Positions 40,805 through 50,692 of a stretch of DNA of 64,000 bases are shown here, piece by piece. The first letter of the stretch is position 1. Every line of letters begins with the position of its first letter. Both the position numbers and the translations under genes were made by a program. Under the pieces are notes generated by a model. The model made no database searches, was not told the origin of the DNA, and worked only from the letters and a program-made list of their open reading frames with translations. The stretch is from Pseudomonas baetica (lineage in GTDB: Bacteria > Pseudomonadota > Gammaproteobacteria > Pseudomonadales > Pseudomonadaceae), in NCBI RefSeq assembly GCF_002813455.1, contig NZ_PHHE01000001.1, positions 5,080,001 to 5,144,000 of the forward strand. Reading direction: 5' to 3'.

Positions 40805-41770
40805 ATGCGCGCCATACCTCTACTTTCGCTTCTGCTCAGTGGCTGGTTCATTGTTCCAGCCCACGCCGATGAGGCCCAAGACTGGTTGACCCGTCTGGGC
40901 CAGGCCGAGCAGCAGCAAAGCTTTCACGGTACTTTCGTTTACGAACGTAACGGTAGTTTTTCTACTCACAATATCTGGCATCGTGTCCAGAACGGTCAGG
41001 TCCGCGAGCGTTTACTTCAGCTCGACGGTTCGGCGCAGGAAGTCGTGCGCATCGATGGGCATACTCAATGCGTCAGCGGCACCCTGATTGCCGGTTTGGG
41101 AGATTCTCCCAACACGGCCGCTCGTCCTCTCGATCCTCAAAAGCTTAAGAGCTGGTATGACCTTGCCGTGATTGGCAAGTCGCGCGTGGCTGGACGAGAC
41201 GCAGTAATCGTCTCGCTGACGCCTCGTGATCAGCATCGTTACGGGTTTGAGTTACATCTGGACAAGAAGACCGGGCTGCCACTGAAGTCGTTGTTGTTGA
41301 ACGACAAGGGGCAGTTACTTGAGCGGTTCCAGTTCACCAGTCTTGATACTGACAATGTGCCTTCGGATAAAGATTTGCTGGCCGACGCCGACTGCAAGCC
41401 GATTACGATCGACAGCGACAAGGCCTCTGCCGTGAAAACGACTCAGGACTGGCACTCCGACTGGCTGCCGCCGGGCTTTGAGCTCACCAGCAGCACCTCG
41501 CACAAAGACCCGGAAACCAAAGCTCAGGTCAACAGCCTGATGTACGACGATGGCTTGGCCCGCTTCTCGGTTTTTCTTGAACCTTTGAATGGCGCTACCG
41601 TCACCGACACCCGGACTCAACTTGGCCCGACGGTGGCAGTATCCCGGCGCCTGACCACGCCGGAAGGCGAAATGATGGTGACGGTGGTCGGTGAAATTCC
41701 GATCGGCACCGCTGAACGAATCGCGCTGTCGATGCGAAAGAAAGATGGCACTGCAACCAGCAAGCAGTGA
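40805..41770 (+). CDS. mucB: Periplasmic regulator MucB
   Basis: The 321-aa protein starts at 40805 with AAGGAGG upstream. A signal peptide (RAIPLLSLLLSGWFIVPAHA) precedes a RseB-like region 1 (about 22-190, EQQQSFHGTFVYERNGSFST) and a smaller C-terminal domain. MucB shields the periplasmic part of MucA from proteolysis and responds to lipid signals. mucC, which follows mucB in P. aeruginosa, is absent: the next gene is mucD after 207 bases. Confidence 0.95.
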   Translation: MRAIPLLSLLLSGWFIVPAHADEAQDWLTRLGQAEQQQSFHGTFVYERNGSFSTHNIWHRVQNGQVRERLLQLDGSAQEVVRIDGHTQCVSGTLIAGLGDSPNTAARPLDPQKLKSWYDLAVIGKSRVAGRDAVIVSLTPRDQHRYGFELHLDKKTGLPLKSLLLNDKGQLLERFQFTSLDTDNVPSDKDLLADADCKPITIDSDKASAVKTTQDWHSDWLPPGFELTSSTSHKDPETKAQVNSLMYDDGLARFSVFLEPLNGATVTDTRTQLGPTVAVSRRLTTPEGEMMVTVVGEIPIGTAERIALSMRKKDGTATSKQ

Positions 41771-41977
41771 GCTGATTCCAGTCATACCCACTTCGTCGTC
41801 GAGACGTAGAAATGTTTGCTGAGCATTTTCATTTGCAAATCACCTGAAAGTTTTTTATAGGTCAGAGCCTCACGGCTCTGGCCTTGTTTGTCGTTCCTGG
41901 AATAAAACGGCTCGCCTGTGGTTTTCGGTGTCCCTTGTTCCATATCGCTTAAACCTGCTCGTCGTAACGGGAGCTGT

Positions 41978-43408
41978 ATGTCGATACCTAGCTTGAAATC
42001 TTATCTCTCCATCTTCGCCACTGTGCTGCTGCTTGGGCAGGCTGTACCTGCCGCCCAAGCGGCCGATCTGCCTGATTTCACCCAACTGGTCGAACAAGCT
42101 TCGCCTGCCGTGGTGAACATCAGCACCACGCAGAAACTGCCGGATCGTAAAGTGAACCAGCAGATGCCTGACCTCGAAGGCCTGCCGCCAATGCTGCGCG
42201 AGTTCTTCGAACGCGGCATGCCGCCTCAGCAGCGTTCGCCGGGTGGTGGTCGCCAGCGTGAAGCGCAATCGCTGGGTTCGGGCTTCATCATCTCTTCGGA
42301 TGGCTACATCCTGACCAACAACCATGTGATTGCCGATGCTGACGAAATCCTCGTCCGTCTGGCCGATCGCAGTGAAATGAAAGCCAAGCTGATCGGTACT
42401 GACCCGCGCTCCGACGTGGCCCTGCTGAAAATCGAAGGCAAGGATCTGCCGGTGCTCAAGCTCGGCAAATCCCAGGATTTGAAGGCCGGCCAATGGGTGG
42501 TGGCAATCGGTTCGCCATTCGGCTTTGACCACACTGTGACCCAAGGCATCGTCAGTGCCGTGGGCCGTAGCCTGCCGAACGAGAACTATGTGCCGTTCAT
42601 CCAGACCGACGTGCCAATCAACCCGGGTAACTCCGGTGGCCCACTGTTCAACCTGAACGGTGAAGTGGTCGGGATCAACTCGCAGATCTACACCCGCTCC
42701 GGTGGCTTCATGGGTGTGTCGTTCGCGATTCCTATCGATGTGGCAATGGATGTTTCCAATCAACTGAAGAACGGTGGCAAAGTCAGTCGTGGCTGGTTGG
42801 GTGTGGTCATCCAGGAAGTGAACAAGGATCTGGCCGAGTCGTTCGGTCTGGAGAAACCGGCCGGTGCGCTGGTTGCCCAGATTCAGGACGACGGCCCGGC
42901 AGCCAAGGGCGGTCTGCAAGTGGGTGACGTGATCCTCAGCATGAATGGCCAGCCGATTGTCATGTCTGCTGACCTGCCACACTTGGTCGGCGCTTTGAAG
43001 GCTGGCGCGAAAGCCAATCTGGAAGTGATTCGTGAAGGCAAACGCAAAAACGTCGAGCTGACGGTTGGCGCGATCCCGGACGAAGACAAAGAGCTGGGTG
43101 CATTGCTGAAGTCCGGTGCGGAAACCAACAGCAATCGTCTTGGTGTTTCGGTGGGCGAATTGACCGCCGAGCAGAAGAAAACCTACGACCTTAAAGGTGG
43201 TGTGGTGATCAAGGAAGTGCAGGACGGTCCTGCGGCCCTGATCGGTCTGCAGCCAGGCGATGTCATCACGCACCTGAACAACCAGGCCATCGGTTCCTCC
43301 AAGGAGTTCGCCGAGATCGCCAAGGCACTGCCGAAGAATCGCTCGGTGTCGATGCGGGTTCTGCGCCAAGGTCGCGCGAGTTTCATCACCTTCAAACTGG
43401 CTGAATAA
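41978..43408 (+). CDS. mucD: Periplasmic serine protease MucD (DegP-like)
   Basis: From the ATG at 41978 the protein has 476 aa: signal peptide (LSIFATVLLLGQAVPAAQA), an HtrA trypsin-like domain with His in YILTNNHVIADAD, Asp in DPRSDVALLKI and Ser in INPGNSGGPLFNLN, and two PDZ domains (about 260-360 and 370-470). It degrades misfolded envelope proteins and restrains AlgU activation. The 207-base gap before it contains a GAGCC/GGCTC hairpin but no gene, and it may have its own promoter there. Confidence 0.95.
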   Translation: MSIPSLKSYLSIFATVLLLGQAVPAAQAADLPDFTQLVEQASPAVVNISTTQKLPDRKVNQQMPDLEGLPPMLREFFERGMPPQQRSPGGGRQREAQSLGSGFIISSDGYILTNNHVIADADEILVRLADRSEMKAKLIGTDPRSDVALLKIEGKDLPVLKLGKSQDLKAGQWVVAIGSPFGFDHTVTQGIVSAVGRSLPNENYVPFIQTDVPINPGNSGGPLFNLNGEVVGINSQIYTRSGGFMGVSFAIPIDVAMDVSNQLKNGGKVSRGWLGVVIQEVNKDLAESFGLEKPAGALVAQIQDDGPAAKGGLQVGDVILSMNGQPIVMSADLPHLVGALKAGAKANLEVIREGKRKNVELTVGAIPDEDKELGALLKSGAETNSNRLGVSVGELTAEQKKTYDLKGGVVIKEVQDGPAALIGLQPGDVITHLNNQAIGSSKEFAEIAKALPKNRSVSMRVLRQGRASFITFKLAE

Positions 43409-43427
43409 CCGCTGGTAAATAAAAAGA

Positions 43428-43454
43428 AACCGCCTCGAAAGAGGCGGTTTTTTT
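43428..43454 (+). terminator. Rho-independent terminator after mucD
   Basis: AACCGCCTC-GAAA-GAGGCGGTT (43428-43449) is a perfect 9-bp stem with a GAAA loop followed by a T-run. It can end both the algU operon and, read in reverse, partly the convergent protease gene. Confidence 0.93.
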
Positions 43455-43484
43455 ATGTCTGAGGTTTTGTGTCGTAAAGAAGGC

Positions 43485-44918
43485 TCAGCCCATCATGTCC
43501 TTGACCATCCGCTCCTGCTCCATCAGCTCACGCTGGCGGGCATCGATCCGTGAGGAAAGCGGGAAGTTGCTGCCCGCCTTGCGCTTGGCAAAGTCGAGCT
43601 GCTGGATCGCCTGACGATAATCGCCAACCAGGGCAAAGTATTCGGCGCGCGCCTGGTGCAGGCCGATGATGTTGCCCGACAGGCCGCGGGTTTCGGCAAC
43701 CTGATACCAGACGTCCGGATCATCCGGACGTGACTTGAGCAGGCTTTCCAGCGCCTTCTCGGCATCGGCGGCACGGTTCTGCTTGAGCAGAAGATCGACC
43801 CGAACCTGATTCAGCGGGTAGTTGCCGGGATATTGCGTGAGCATCCGGTCAACCCGCGACTGCGCATCGGGCAGGCGATTATTGGTGATGTCCAGATCAA
43901 CCTGGGCGAGGTTGTAGATAATCTCGTTCGGCGCGGTGACCAACAGTTGCTTGAGATTTTCCCGTGCTTCATTCAATTGGCCGCCCTTGATCTGGGCGAT
44001 GGCCAGACCGTAGCGCGCCACATCGTTTTTCGGATTCTCGTCCAGTTGTGCGCGGAACCGCTTGGCGCCCAGCCCGGGAGTTTCTTCGTAGATCAGTTGC
44101 ACGCGTGCGCGAATCAGTTGATAACGCTTGGTGTCTTCGATGCCGCCCGATTTGGCCTGTTCGGCGCGGTTGCGGGTGTCGGCGATCCGCGATTCGGTGA
44201 CCGGGTGAGTCAGCAGAAACTCCGGTGGCTTGGCGTCGAAGCGATACTGGCGCATCAGACGCTCGAACATGGTTGGCATCGAGCGCGGGTCGTACCCGGC
44301 TTTTTCCAGATTGAGGATGCCGATGCGGTCGGCTTCTTGTTCGTTCTGACGGGAGAAGGTCCGTTGCGACTGAATCGCCGCCGCCTGAGTACCGGCGATC
44401 GTCGCAATCCCGGCGTCACCGCCGCCGGCCGCGGCAATTACGATCCCGGCCAGCAGGGCAGCCATCATCGGCACCTGCATCCGCTGTGATGCTTCGACGC
44501 CGCGCGCAAAGTGGCGTTGCGACAAGTGAGCCAGTTCGTGCGCCAGTACCGAAGCGTATTCGCCCTCGGTCTGCGCATTGAGGAACAGACCACCGTTGAC
44601 CCCGACCACGCCGCCAGGCGCCGCGAAGGCGTTGAGTTGCGGGCTGTTGATCAGGATGAATTCGAGGCGCCGGTCAGTGACCTGGCTGGTCTCCACCAGT
44701 TTGTAAACGCTGGACTCGACGTAGTCCTTGAGTTGCGGATCGTTGAGTTGTGAAACCTGGCTGCGCAACATGGCCAGCCAGGCGCGACCGAGCTGGTATT
44801 CCTGTTGCGGCGAGACAATGGCAGAACTGGCGTCGCCGAGTGACGGCAGATCGTCGGCAAAGCCCGGTGAGGCAAGCAGGCAAGCGAGCGTCAGCAGGGT
44901 AGGGCGCAGAAAAGTCAT
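43485..44918 (-). CDS. M48-family periplasmic metalloprotease with TPR repeats (BepA-like)
   Basis: From the ATG at 44918 the protein has 477 aa: signal peptide (MTFLRPTLLTLACLLASPGFA), the zinc protease domain with HELAH (about residue 131) and the third ligand in NEQEAD, a short Gly-rich hydrophobic segment, and a C-terminal tetratricopeptide region (about 310-470). This is the E. coli BepA/YfgC architecture, a chaperone-protease that checks LptD and other outer membrane proteins. It is divergent from tusA. Confidence 0.9.
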   Translation of the reverse strand: MTFLRPTLLTLACLLASPGFADDLPSLGDASSAIVSPQQEYQLGRAWLAMLRSQVSQLNDPQLKDYVESSVYKLVETSQVTDRRLEFILINSPQLNAFAAPGGVVGVNGGLFLNAQTEGEYASVLAHELAHLSQRHFARGVEASQRMQVPMMAALLAGIVIAAAGGGDAGIATIAGTQAAAIQSQRTFSRQNEQEADRIGILNLEKAGYDPRSMPTMFERLMRQYRFDAKPPEFLLTHPVTESRIADTRNRAEQAKSGGIEDTKRYQLIRARVQLIYEETPGLGAKRFRAQLDENPKNDVARYGLAIAQIKGGQLNEARENLKQLLVTAPNEIIYNLAQVDLDITNNRLPDAQSRVDRMLTQYPGNYPLNQVRVDLLLKQNRAADAEKALESLLKSRPDDPDVWYQVAETRGLSGNIIGLHQARAEYFALVGDYRQAIQQLDFAKRKAGSNFPLSSRIDARQRELMEQERMVKDMMG

Positions 44919-45017
44919 GCACAAAGCCTTCGAAGACAAAGACCTTACTGTAGCCGGACACCAAGCCTGCGACCAGATATTCTAGGTAGCTCAAACCACC
45001 CGACCCGGAGTAACGCA

Positions 45018-45257
45018 ATGACTGATGCTGTAGCCCATGACGTGGAACTCGACGCCAGTGGCCTGAACTGTCCGTTGCCGTTGCTCAAGGCAAAAATGGA
45101 ACTGAACAAGCTCGCCAGCGGTGCTGTACTCAAGGTAATCGCCACCGATGCTGGCTCGCAGCGCGATTTCCGCACCTTTGCCAAATTGGCCGGGCATACG
45201 CTGCTGCGCGAAGAAGACGAAGCGGGCGTCTATCGTTACTGGTTGAAAAAAGCCTGA
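45018..45257 (+). CDS. tusA: Sulfur carrier protein TusA-like
   Basis: The 79-aa protein has the TusA/SirA core ELDASGLNCPLPLLKAKMEL with the active Cys-Pro-x-Pro. TusA accepts persulfide sulfur from cysteine desulfurase and passes it on for tRNA thiolation and molybdenum cofactor work. The family includes YedF-type paralogues, so the exact partner is uncertain, though P. aeruginosa has a TusA gene in the same neighbourhood. Confidence 0.88.
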   Translation: MTDAVAHDVELDASGLNCPLPLLKAKMELNKLASGAVLKVIATDAGSQRDFRTFAKLAGHTLLREEDEAGVYRYWLKKA

Positions 45258-45290
45258 AACCCACCGCGCAAAAAGACCTAGGGATTATTG

Positions 45291-46361
45291 ATGTTCAAAG
45301 TGTTACGCGACTGGATTCAGCGCTACTTCTCCGATGAAGAAGCCGTTGTGCTGGCGGTACTGCTGTTTCTTGCCTTCACGGCCGTGCTCACCCTTGGCGG
45401 CATGCTGGCGCCCGTATTGGCCGGGATGGTGTTGGCGTATCTGATGCAAGGGTTGGTGGTTACGCTCGAACGTTTGCGCGTGCCGGGAGGGGCAGCGGTG
45501 GGGCTGGTGTTTGCGCTGTTCATGGGCGTGCTGATGCTCTTCATCGTCGTGGCGTTGCCACTGCTATGGCATCAGCTCATCACGCTGTTCAATGAGTTGC
45601 CGGGCATGCTTGCGAAATGGCAGTCGCTGCTGTTGCTCCTGCCAGAGCGCTATCCGCATCTGGTCTCCGACGAGCAGGTGTTGCAGGCAATCGAGGCGGC
45701 GCGGGGCGAGATCGGCAAGTTTGGCCAGTGGGCGTTGACCTTCTCGCTGTCGAGTCTGCCGTTGCTGGTGAACATCATGATCTATCTGGTGCTGGTGCCG
45801 ATCCTGGTGTTCTTCTTCCTCAAGGATCGGGCGATGATCGGCGAGTGGGTGCGCGGCTATCTGCCGCGTGAACGGGCACTGATCACCCGGGTTGCGCAGG
45901 AAATGAACCGGCAGATCGCCAACTACATTCGCGGCAAGGTCATCGAGATCGTGATTTGTGGCGGCGTGACCTACATCGCCTTCGTCGCACTTGGCCTCAA
46001 CTATGCCGCGCTGCTGGCGTTGCTGGTCGGGGTGTCGGTGGTGGTGCCTTATGTCGGCGCGGTAGTGGTGACCGTGCCGGTGCTGCTGATTGCGCTGTTC
46101 CAGTGGGGCTGGAGCGATCAGTTCATCTATCTGATGGCGGTCTACGGGATCATCCAGACGCTTGACGGCAATGTGCTGGTGCCGTTGCTGTTTTCCGAAG
46201 CAGTGAATTTGCACCCGGTAGCCATTATCTGTGCGGTGTTGTTGTTTGGCGGATTGTGGGGGTTCTGGGGAGTGTTCTTCGCGATTCCCTTGGCGACGCT
46301 GTTCAAGGCGGTACTGGATGCGTGGCCGCGCAAGGAGCCGGTGGTGGCGCCGCTGCTTTAG
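45291..46361 (+). CDS. AI-2E family transporter (PerM-like permease)
   Basis: From the ATG at 45291 the 356-aa protein has about eight membrane helices in the PerM/AI-2E layout: a pair near the N-terminus (VLAVLLFLAFTAVLTLGGML), a hydrophilic region (about 120-160), and the C-terminal block VGVSVVVPYVGAVVVTVPVLL and LDGNVLVPLLFSEAVNLHPV. The family exports small molecules or ions; the quorum-signal role is proven in few members. It follows tusA by 33 bases, probably in one operon. Confidence 0.87.
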   Translation: MFKVLRDWIQRYFSDEEAVVLAVLLFLAFTAVLTLGGMLAPVLAGMVLAYLMQGLVVTLERLRVPGGAAVGLVFALFMGVLMLFIVVALPLLWHQLITLFNELPGMLAKWQSLLLLLPERYPHLVSDEQVLQAIEAARGEIGKFGQWALTFSLSSLPLLVNIMIYLVLVPILVFFFLKDRAMIGEWVRGYLPRERALITRVAQEMNRQIANYIRGKVIEIVICGGVTYIAFVALGLNYAALLALLVGVSVVVPYVGAVVVTVPVLLIALFQWGWSDQFIYLMAVYGIIQTLDGNVLVPLLFSEAVNLHPVAIICAVLLFGGLWGFWGVFFAIPLATLFKAVLDAWPRKEPVVAPLL

Positions 46362-46399
46362 TGGCTGATTTAGATTGTTTGGTGGGGGGGGGAGGGCCT

Positions 46400-46476
46400 C
46401 TTCGCGAGCAAGCCCGCTCACACATTGGATTTGTGAACGCCACAGATCCAATGTGGGAGCGGGCTTGCTCGCGAAG
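46400..46476. repeat. REPIN between the permease gene and bcp
   Basis: TTCGCGAGCAAGCCCGCTC (46401) and GAGCGGGCTTGCTCGCGAAG (to 46476) are inverted arms around a spacer with a further ATTGGAT/ATCCAAT pair. It separates convergent genes and may work as a terminator. Confidence 0.9.
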
Positions 46477-46502
46477 GCGTCAGTGAAGACGCCAGAGAAA
46501 CA

Positions 46503-46976
46503 TCAGGCCTTGTGCAGTTCCTGAGCCGCAGCCAGAACCGCATCCACATGCCCAGGCACTTTCACACCGCGCCATTCCTGACGCAGCACACCGTCCTTAT
46601 CGATCAGGAAAGTGCTGCGATCAACGCCCAGGTATTCCTTGCCGTACAGCTTCTTCAGCTTGATCACGTCGAACAGCTGGCAGACGGCTTCGTCCTTGTC
46701 GCTGATCAGCTCGAACGGAAACTCCTGCTTGCACTTGAAGTTCTCGTGGGACTTCAGGCTGTCGCGCGAGATACCGAAGATCTCCGTGTTGGCAGCCTTG
46801 AACGCCGCGTACTGGTCACGAAAGCCCTGGCCTTCGGTGGTGCAGCCCGGGGTGCTGTCCTTCGGATAGAAGTAGATCACCACTTGCTTGCCCTTCAGCG
46901 CAGACAGGCTGACGGTTTGCCCGCTGGTGGCAGGGGCTTCGAAATCCGCAACAGGTTGGTCGATGACAACGGCCAT
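46503..46976 (-). CDS. bcp: Thiol peroxidase Bcp/PrxQ
   Basis: The 157-aa protein has the PrxQ active site DSTPGCTTEGQGFRDQY with peroxidatic Cys about residue 45, and the typical FAD-like start VADFEAPATSG. It reduces hydroperoxides using thioredoxin. It follows gcvR by 10 bases on the same strand, so they are cotranscribed. Confidence 0.94.
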   Translation of the reverse strand: MAVVIDQPVADFEAPATSGQTVSLSALKGKQVVIYFYPKDSTPGCTTEGQGFRDQYAAFKAANTEIFGISRDSLKSHENFKCKQEFPFELISDKDEAVCQLFDVIKLKKLYGKEYLGVDRSTFLIDKDGVLRQEWRGVKVPGHVDAVLAAAQELHKA

Positions 46977-46986
46977 GAAAGCTTCC

Positions 46987-47547
46987 TTACATTGGGTTTT
47001 GTGGACGCCAAGGCTCGATCAGTGCATCCAGATTCATCGCGTCAGCGAAGTCCAGGAACTGGTCGCGCAGCCAACTGATCTGGGTGCCGGCCGGCAGCGT
47101 CACGGTGAAGGTGGCGTTGAGCATGGTGCCGCCGGTCTGTGGCGCCTGATACGTATCGCAGGTCAGGTTTTCCAGCTCGACGTTGTGATCCATGAAGAAT
47201 TGGCACAACTCATTGATGATGTCCGGGCGATACGCCGAACTGACGTAAGCCACGTACGGCAGCGCCTGCGGTCGATTTTCCAGCGGCGCGCTGCGCACTA
47301 CATTGACGGTGAAGGCGTGCTTCTTGGCGAGACCCGACAGGCTGCCTTCCAGACGCGCGAGGGCGTCCCAGCTGCCAGAGATCTCGAGGATCAGCGCGCT
47401 GCACTCGCCGTGGCGGGTCAGGCGGGAAGTAACCACGGCGCAGCGATTTTCATGGCTGGCGCGGCACAGGACGTTAGTCAGCTCCATGGGGTTGGCGCCG
47501 AGGGCACTGATGACAAGGAATTGTTCGCGAACTGTGGGGGTGGACAT
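46987..47547 (-). CDS. gcvR: Glycine cleavage system repressor-like ACT protein
   Basis: The 186-aa protein consists of two ACT domains (about 8-85 and 92-175), the GcvR form. GcvR binds glycine and modulates GcvA in enteric bacteria. In Pseudomonas this position, between dapA and bcp, is conserved. The regulatory target here is inferred from the family. Confidence 0.88.
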   Translation of the reverse strand: MSTPTVREQFLVISALGANPMELTNVLCRASHENRCAVVTSRLTRHGECSALILEISGSWDALARLEGSLSGLAKKHAFTVNVVRSAPLENRPQALPYVAYVSSAYRPDIINELCQFFMDHNVELENLTCDTYQAPQTGGTMLNATFTVTLPAGTQISWLRDQFLDFADAMNLDALIEPWRPQNPM

Positions 47548-47884
47548 GCAGCATTCCTAAAGCGATGAGCGGTCGGTAGGTTTACGGGCATTGGCCGCCG
47601 GGCGTGTGCCTGTGCCCATTCAGGCTGTCCGTTCAAATAGCCCCGGCAAGCGCTCGCGGCTCGCTCCACTATAGCGGGAGCGCGTCGATGCGACGCAGGA
47701 ACGGGGTCTGGGAGGCCGAAAAGGGAGGCTGGAACCCGGCGTACAAGCTGATCAGTACCGATCAAAGTCTGAAGGGTAGCGAAAAGCGACGCCAAGGGGA
47801 ATGGCGGCGGCGCAGTACTTCGCTTGTGCAAGCATCTTGGCGCCAGTACCATTACCGCTCTCTTTTTCCGGCAGGAGCGGTTTC
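47548..47884. other. Divergent gcvR-dapA intergenic region
   Basis: This 337-base stretch has no convincing gene. It holds a short CTCC-N9-GGAG hairpin (near 47667-47683) and the dapA ribosome site GGCAGGAG before 47885. Promoters for both directions must lie here, but I see no clear consensus boxes. Confidence 0.5.
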
Positions 47885-48763
47885 ATGATTGCGGGCAGTA
47901 TGGTGGCACTGGTCACTCCCATGGATGCACAAGGGCGTCTTGACTGGGACAGCCTCAGCAAACTCGTGGACTTCCATCTCAAGAACGGCACCCATGCCAT
48001 TGTCGCGGTCGGAACTACCGGCGAGTCGGCAACCCTTGATGTAGAAGAACACATCGCCGTGATCAAAGCCGTGGTCAAACAGGTTGCCGGGCGTATCCCG
48101 GTTATCGCTGGCACCGGCGCCAACTCGACCCGCGAAGCCGTCGAACTGACCCGCAATGCCAAAGAAGCCGGCGCCGATGCCTGCCTGCTGGTGGTTCCGT
48201 ACTACAACAAGCCGACTCAGGAAGGCCTGTACCAGCACTTCAAGCACATCGCTGAATCGGTCGACATCCCGCAGATTCTCTACAACGTTCCTGGCCGCAC
48301 GTCTTGCGACATGCAGGCCGAGACCGTGATTCGCCTGTCCACCGTGCCGAACATCATCGGTATCAAGGAAGCCACCGGCGACCTCAAGCGTGCCAAAGCG
48401 ATCATCGACGGCGTGAGCAAGGACTTCATCGTGCTGTCCGGCGATGATCCGACCGCCGTCGAGCTGATCCTGCTGGGTGGCAAAGGCAACATCTCTGTTA
48501 CCGCCAACGTCGCTCCGCGCGAAATGGCGGATCTGTGCGAGGCCGCGCTCAAGGGCGACGCCGACACCGCACGGGCGATCAACGAAAAACTGATGCCGTT
48601 GCACAAGGACCTGTTCATCGAAGCCAACCCGATTCCGGTGAAGTGGGCTTTGGTTGAAATGGGCCTGATGCACGAAGGCATCCGCCTGCCGCTGACCTGG
48701 CTGAGCGCACCTTGTCATGAAACGCTTCGCACGGCCCTGCGCCAGTGCAGCGTTCTGGTTTAA
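47885..48763 (+). CDS. dapA: 4-hydroxy-tetrahydrodipicolinate synthase
   Basis: From the ATG at 47885 (AGGAG 8 bases upstream) the 292-aa protein shows the DapA TIM barrel: [21 protein letters not shown], Tyr in [11 protein letters not shown] and the Schiff-base Lys in [11 protein letters not shown]. It condenses pyruvate and aspartate semialdehyde in lysine and peptidoglycan precursor synthesis. It is followed after 17 bases by bamC, the usual pair. Confidence 0.96.
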   Translation: MIAGSMVALVTPMDAQGRLDWDSLSKLVDFHLKNGTHAIVAVGTTGESATLDVEEHIAVIKAVVKQVAGRIPVIAGTGANSTREAVELTRNAKEAGADACLLVVPYYNKPTQEGLYQHFKHIAESVDIPQILYNVPGRTSCDMQAETVIRLSTVPNIIGIKEATGDLKRAKAIIDGVSKDFIVLSGDDPTAVELILLGGKGNISVTANVAPREMADLCEAALKGDADTARAINEKLMPLHKDLFIEANPIPVKWALVEMGLMHEGIRLPLTWLSAPCHETLRTALRQCSVLV

Positions 48764-48780
48764 TTGAGGAAGTACAACGC

Positions 48781-49896
48781 ATGAAGCGAATGGCCGGACT
48801 TTCCGCACTTGCCTTGATTATCTCCAGCACCAGTGGCTGCGGATGGGTCTGGGGCCCGGAAGGTTATTTCCGTGACCGTGGTAGCGATTACCTGGAAGCG
48901 CAACAGACTGCACCGATGCAACTACCACCGGATGTCAACACCTCCAAGCGTCTGGATCCGCTGTTGCCGATCCCACGCAACGTGGCTGACGACACCGCCA
49001 AGGGCGAGTACGTGGTTCCACGTCCTCAACCGCTGTCGGCGATCGCCGATGCCAATGACTACTCGCTGCAGAAGAGTGGCGATTCGCGTTGGGTCATGGC
49101 CCAACATCCACCGGCCGAAGTCTGGCCAGTGGCCGTGCAGTTCTTCCAGGACAACGGTTTCCGTCTGGATGAACAGCGCCCGCAAACCGGCGAGTTCACC
49201 ACCACCTGGCAGCATTCCGATGAACTGTCCGCCGCCATGGCCAAGCGCCTGAGCGCGGCCGGTATCGCCAGCGACAGCGAAACCCGCGTTCGCGTGCGAA
49301 TCGAGCCGGGCGTGCAGCGCAACACCAGTGAAATCTACGTAGTCAGCGCCGAGCGTCCTGCCGGCAGCACGGCCGACGTGGCCTTCACCAACCGTTCGGT
49401 CAACACTGGCCTGGACGCAGCCTTGGTCGATGACATGCTCGCGAGCATGAGCCGTATTGCCGAGAAGGGTGGTTCGGTGTCGATGCTGGCTTCGCGTGAT
49501 TTCGATACCCCAAGCCGTGTCAGCCTCAGCGAAGACGGCAGTGGTAACCCGGTGTTGAACGTCGGTACCGATCTGGACCGTGCATGGTCGAGCGTTGGCC
49601 GTGCGCTGGAACAGGGCGAATGGCGCGTTGAGGACATCAACCGCAGCCTGGGCCTGTACTACATCAACCTGGCCGAAAAAGCCGAAAAGAAAGACGACAA
49701 GCCTGGTTTCTTCAGCAGTCTGTTCGGCAGTGCGCCGAGCAAGGAAGAAGTTGAAGCCCGTGCCGAGCGTTATCAGGTTCGCCTGAGCAAGGTTGGCGAG
49801 AACATCCAGGTGACCGTCGAGAAAAACATCAACACCGTCGCGCCGGCTGAAGTGGCACGCAAAGTGTTGAGCGTGATTCAGGACAACCTGGGCTGA
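48781..49896 (+). CDS. bamC: Outer membrane assembly lipoprotein BamC
   Basis: The ATG at 48781 gives 371 aa. The signal peptide ends in a lipobox SSTSGC with acceptor Cys20, followed by a long unstructured stretch (about 21-90) and two helix-grip domains. BamC is a lipoprotein of the BamABCDE machine that inserts beta-barrels. Linkage to dapA is conserved. Confidence 0.93.
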   Translation: MKRMAGLSALALIISSTSGCGWVWGPEGYFRDRGSDYLEAQQTAPMQLPPDVNTSKRLDPLLPIPRNVADDTAKGEYVVPRPQPLSAIADANDYSLQKSGDSRWVMAQHPPAEVWPVAVQFFQDNGFRLDEQRPQTGEFTTTWQHSDELSAAMAKRLSAAGIASDSETRVRVRIEPGVQRNTSEIYVVSAERPAGSTADVAFTNRSVNTGLDAALVDDMLASMSRIAEKGGSVSMLASRDFDTPSRVSLSEDGSGNPVLNVGTDLDRAWSSVGRALEQGEWRVEDINRSLGLYYINLAEKAEKKDDKPGFFSSLFGSAPSKEEVEARAERYQVRLSKVGENIQVTVEKNINTVAPAEVARKVLSVIQDNLG

Positions 49897-49902
49897 TCAA
49901 CC

Positions 49903-50664
49903 ATGCGTTTTGCCGTTCTCGGCAGCGGTAGCCAAGGGAACGGCACGCTGATCGCCAGTGCTGATACGTACGTGCTGGTGGATTGTGGCTTCTCCCTGCG
50001 GGAAACCGAAAAACGCCTGTTGCGCCTGGGTGTAAGCCCGGCGCAACTGAGCGCGATACTCGTGACCCACGAACATGCCGACCACGTGCATGGCGTGGGT
50101 TTGCTGTCTCGGCGCTACAATCTACCGGTCTACCTCAGTCGCGGCACACTGCGCGGGATGCGCAAACCGATCGAGCCTGCGGGCTTTCTGGCCGGCGGTG
50201 AGCAACTGCAGATCGGTGCACTGAACATCGGGGTCATTGCCGTGGCCCATGATGCGCAGGAACCGACCCAGTATGTCTTCAGTGACAACGAGCAGCGGCG
50301 TTTTGGCCTGCTGACCGACCTGGGTTCCTACTGCGAGCGGGTGCTGGACGGTTATCGGGATCTCGATGCGTTGATGATCGAATCCAACCATTGTCGCGAC
50401 ATGCTGGCCCGTGGTCATTACCCGTACTTTCTCAAGCAGCGGGTGGGCGGCGAGCTGGGACATTTGAACAACCATCAGGCGGCATTCCTGGTGTCCGAGT
50501 TGGGCTGGCAGGGTCTGCAACACCTGGTCCTTGCCCATCTGAGCAGCAAGAACAACATGCCGCAGCTGGCCCGGCAGTGTTTTGTCGACACCCTCGGGTG
50601 CGACCCGGACTGGCTGCAACTGGCCGATCAAGATTCAGGGCTCGACTGGCGCCACATCGCCTAG
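49903..50664 (+). CDS. MBL-fold metallohydrolase (YycJ-like)
   Basis: The 253-aa protein has the metallo-beta-lactamase motif THEHADHVHG (about residues 51-60), an N-terminal FAVLGSGSQGNGTLI strand-turn and further metal ligands (SNHCRDM and LAHLSSKNN). The fold binds two zinc or iron ions and hydrolyses esters or phosphodiesters; similarity to YycJ/WalJ suggests 5'-3' DNA exonuclease activity, not proven. Six bases separate it from bamC and 28 from purC. Confidence 0.87.
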   Translation: MRFAVLGSGSQGNGTLIASADTYVLVDCGFSLRETEKRLLRLGVSPAQLSAILVTHEHADHVHGVGLLSRRYNLPVYLSRGTLRGMRKPIEPAGFLAGGEQLQIGALNIGVIAVAHDAQEPTQYVFSDNEQRRFGLLTDLGSYCERVLDGYRDLDALMIESNHCRDMLARGHYPYFLKQRVGGELGHLNNHQAAFLVSELGWQGLQHLVLAHLSSKNNMPQLARQCFVDTLGCDPDWLQLADQDSGLDWRHIA

Positions 50665-50692
50665 CCCACCTACTTAGCAAGCGGAGCCCATC

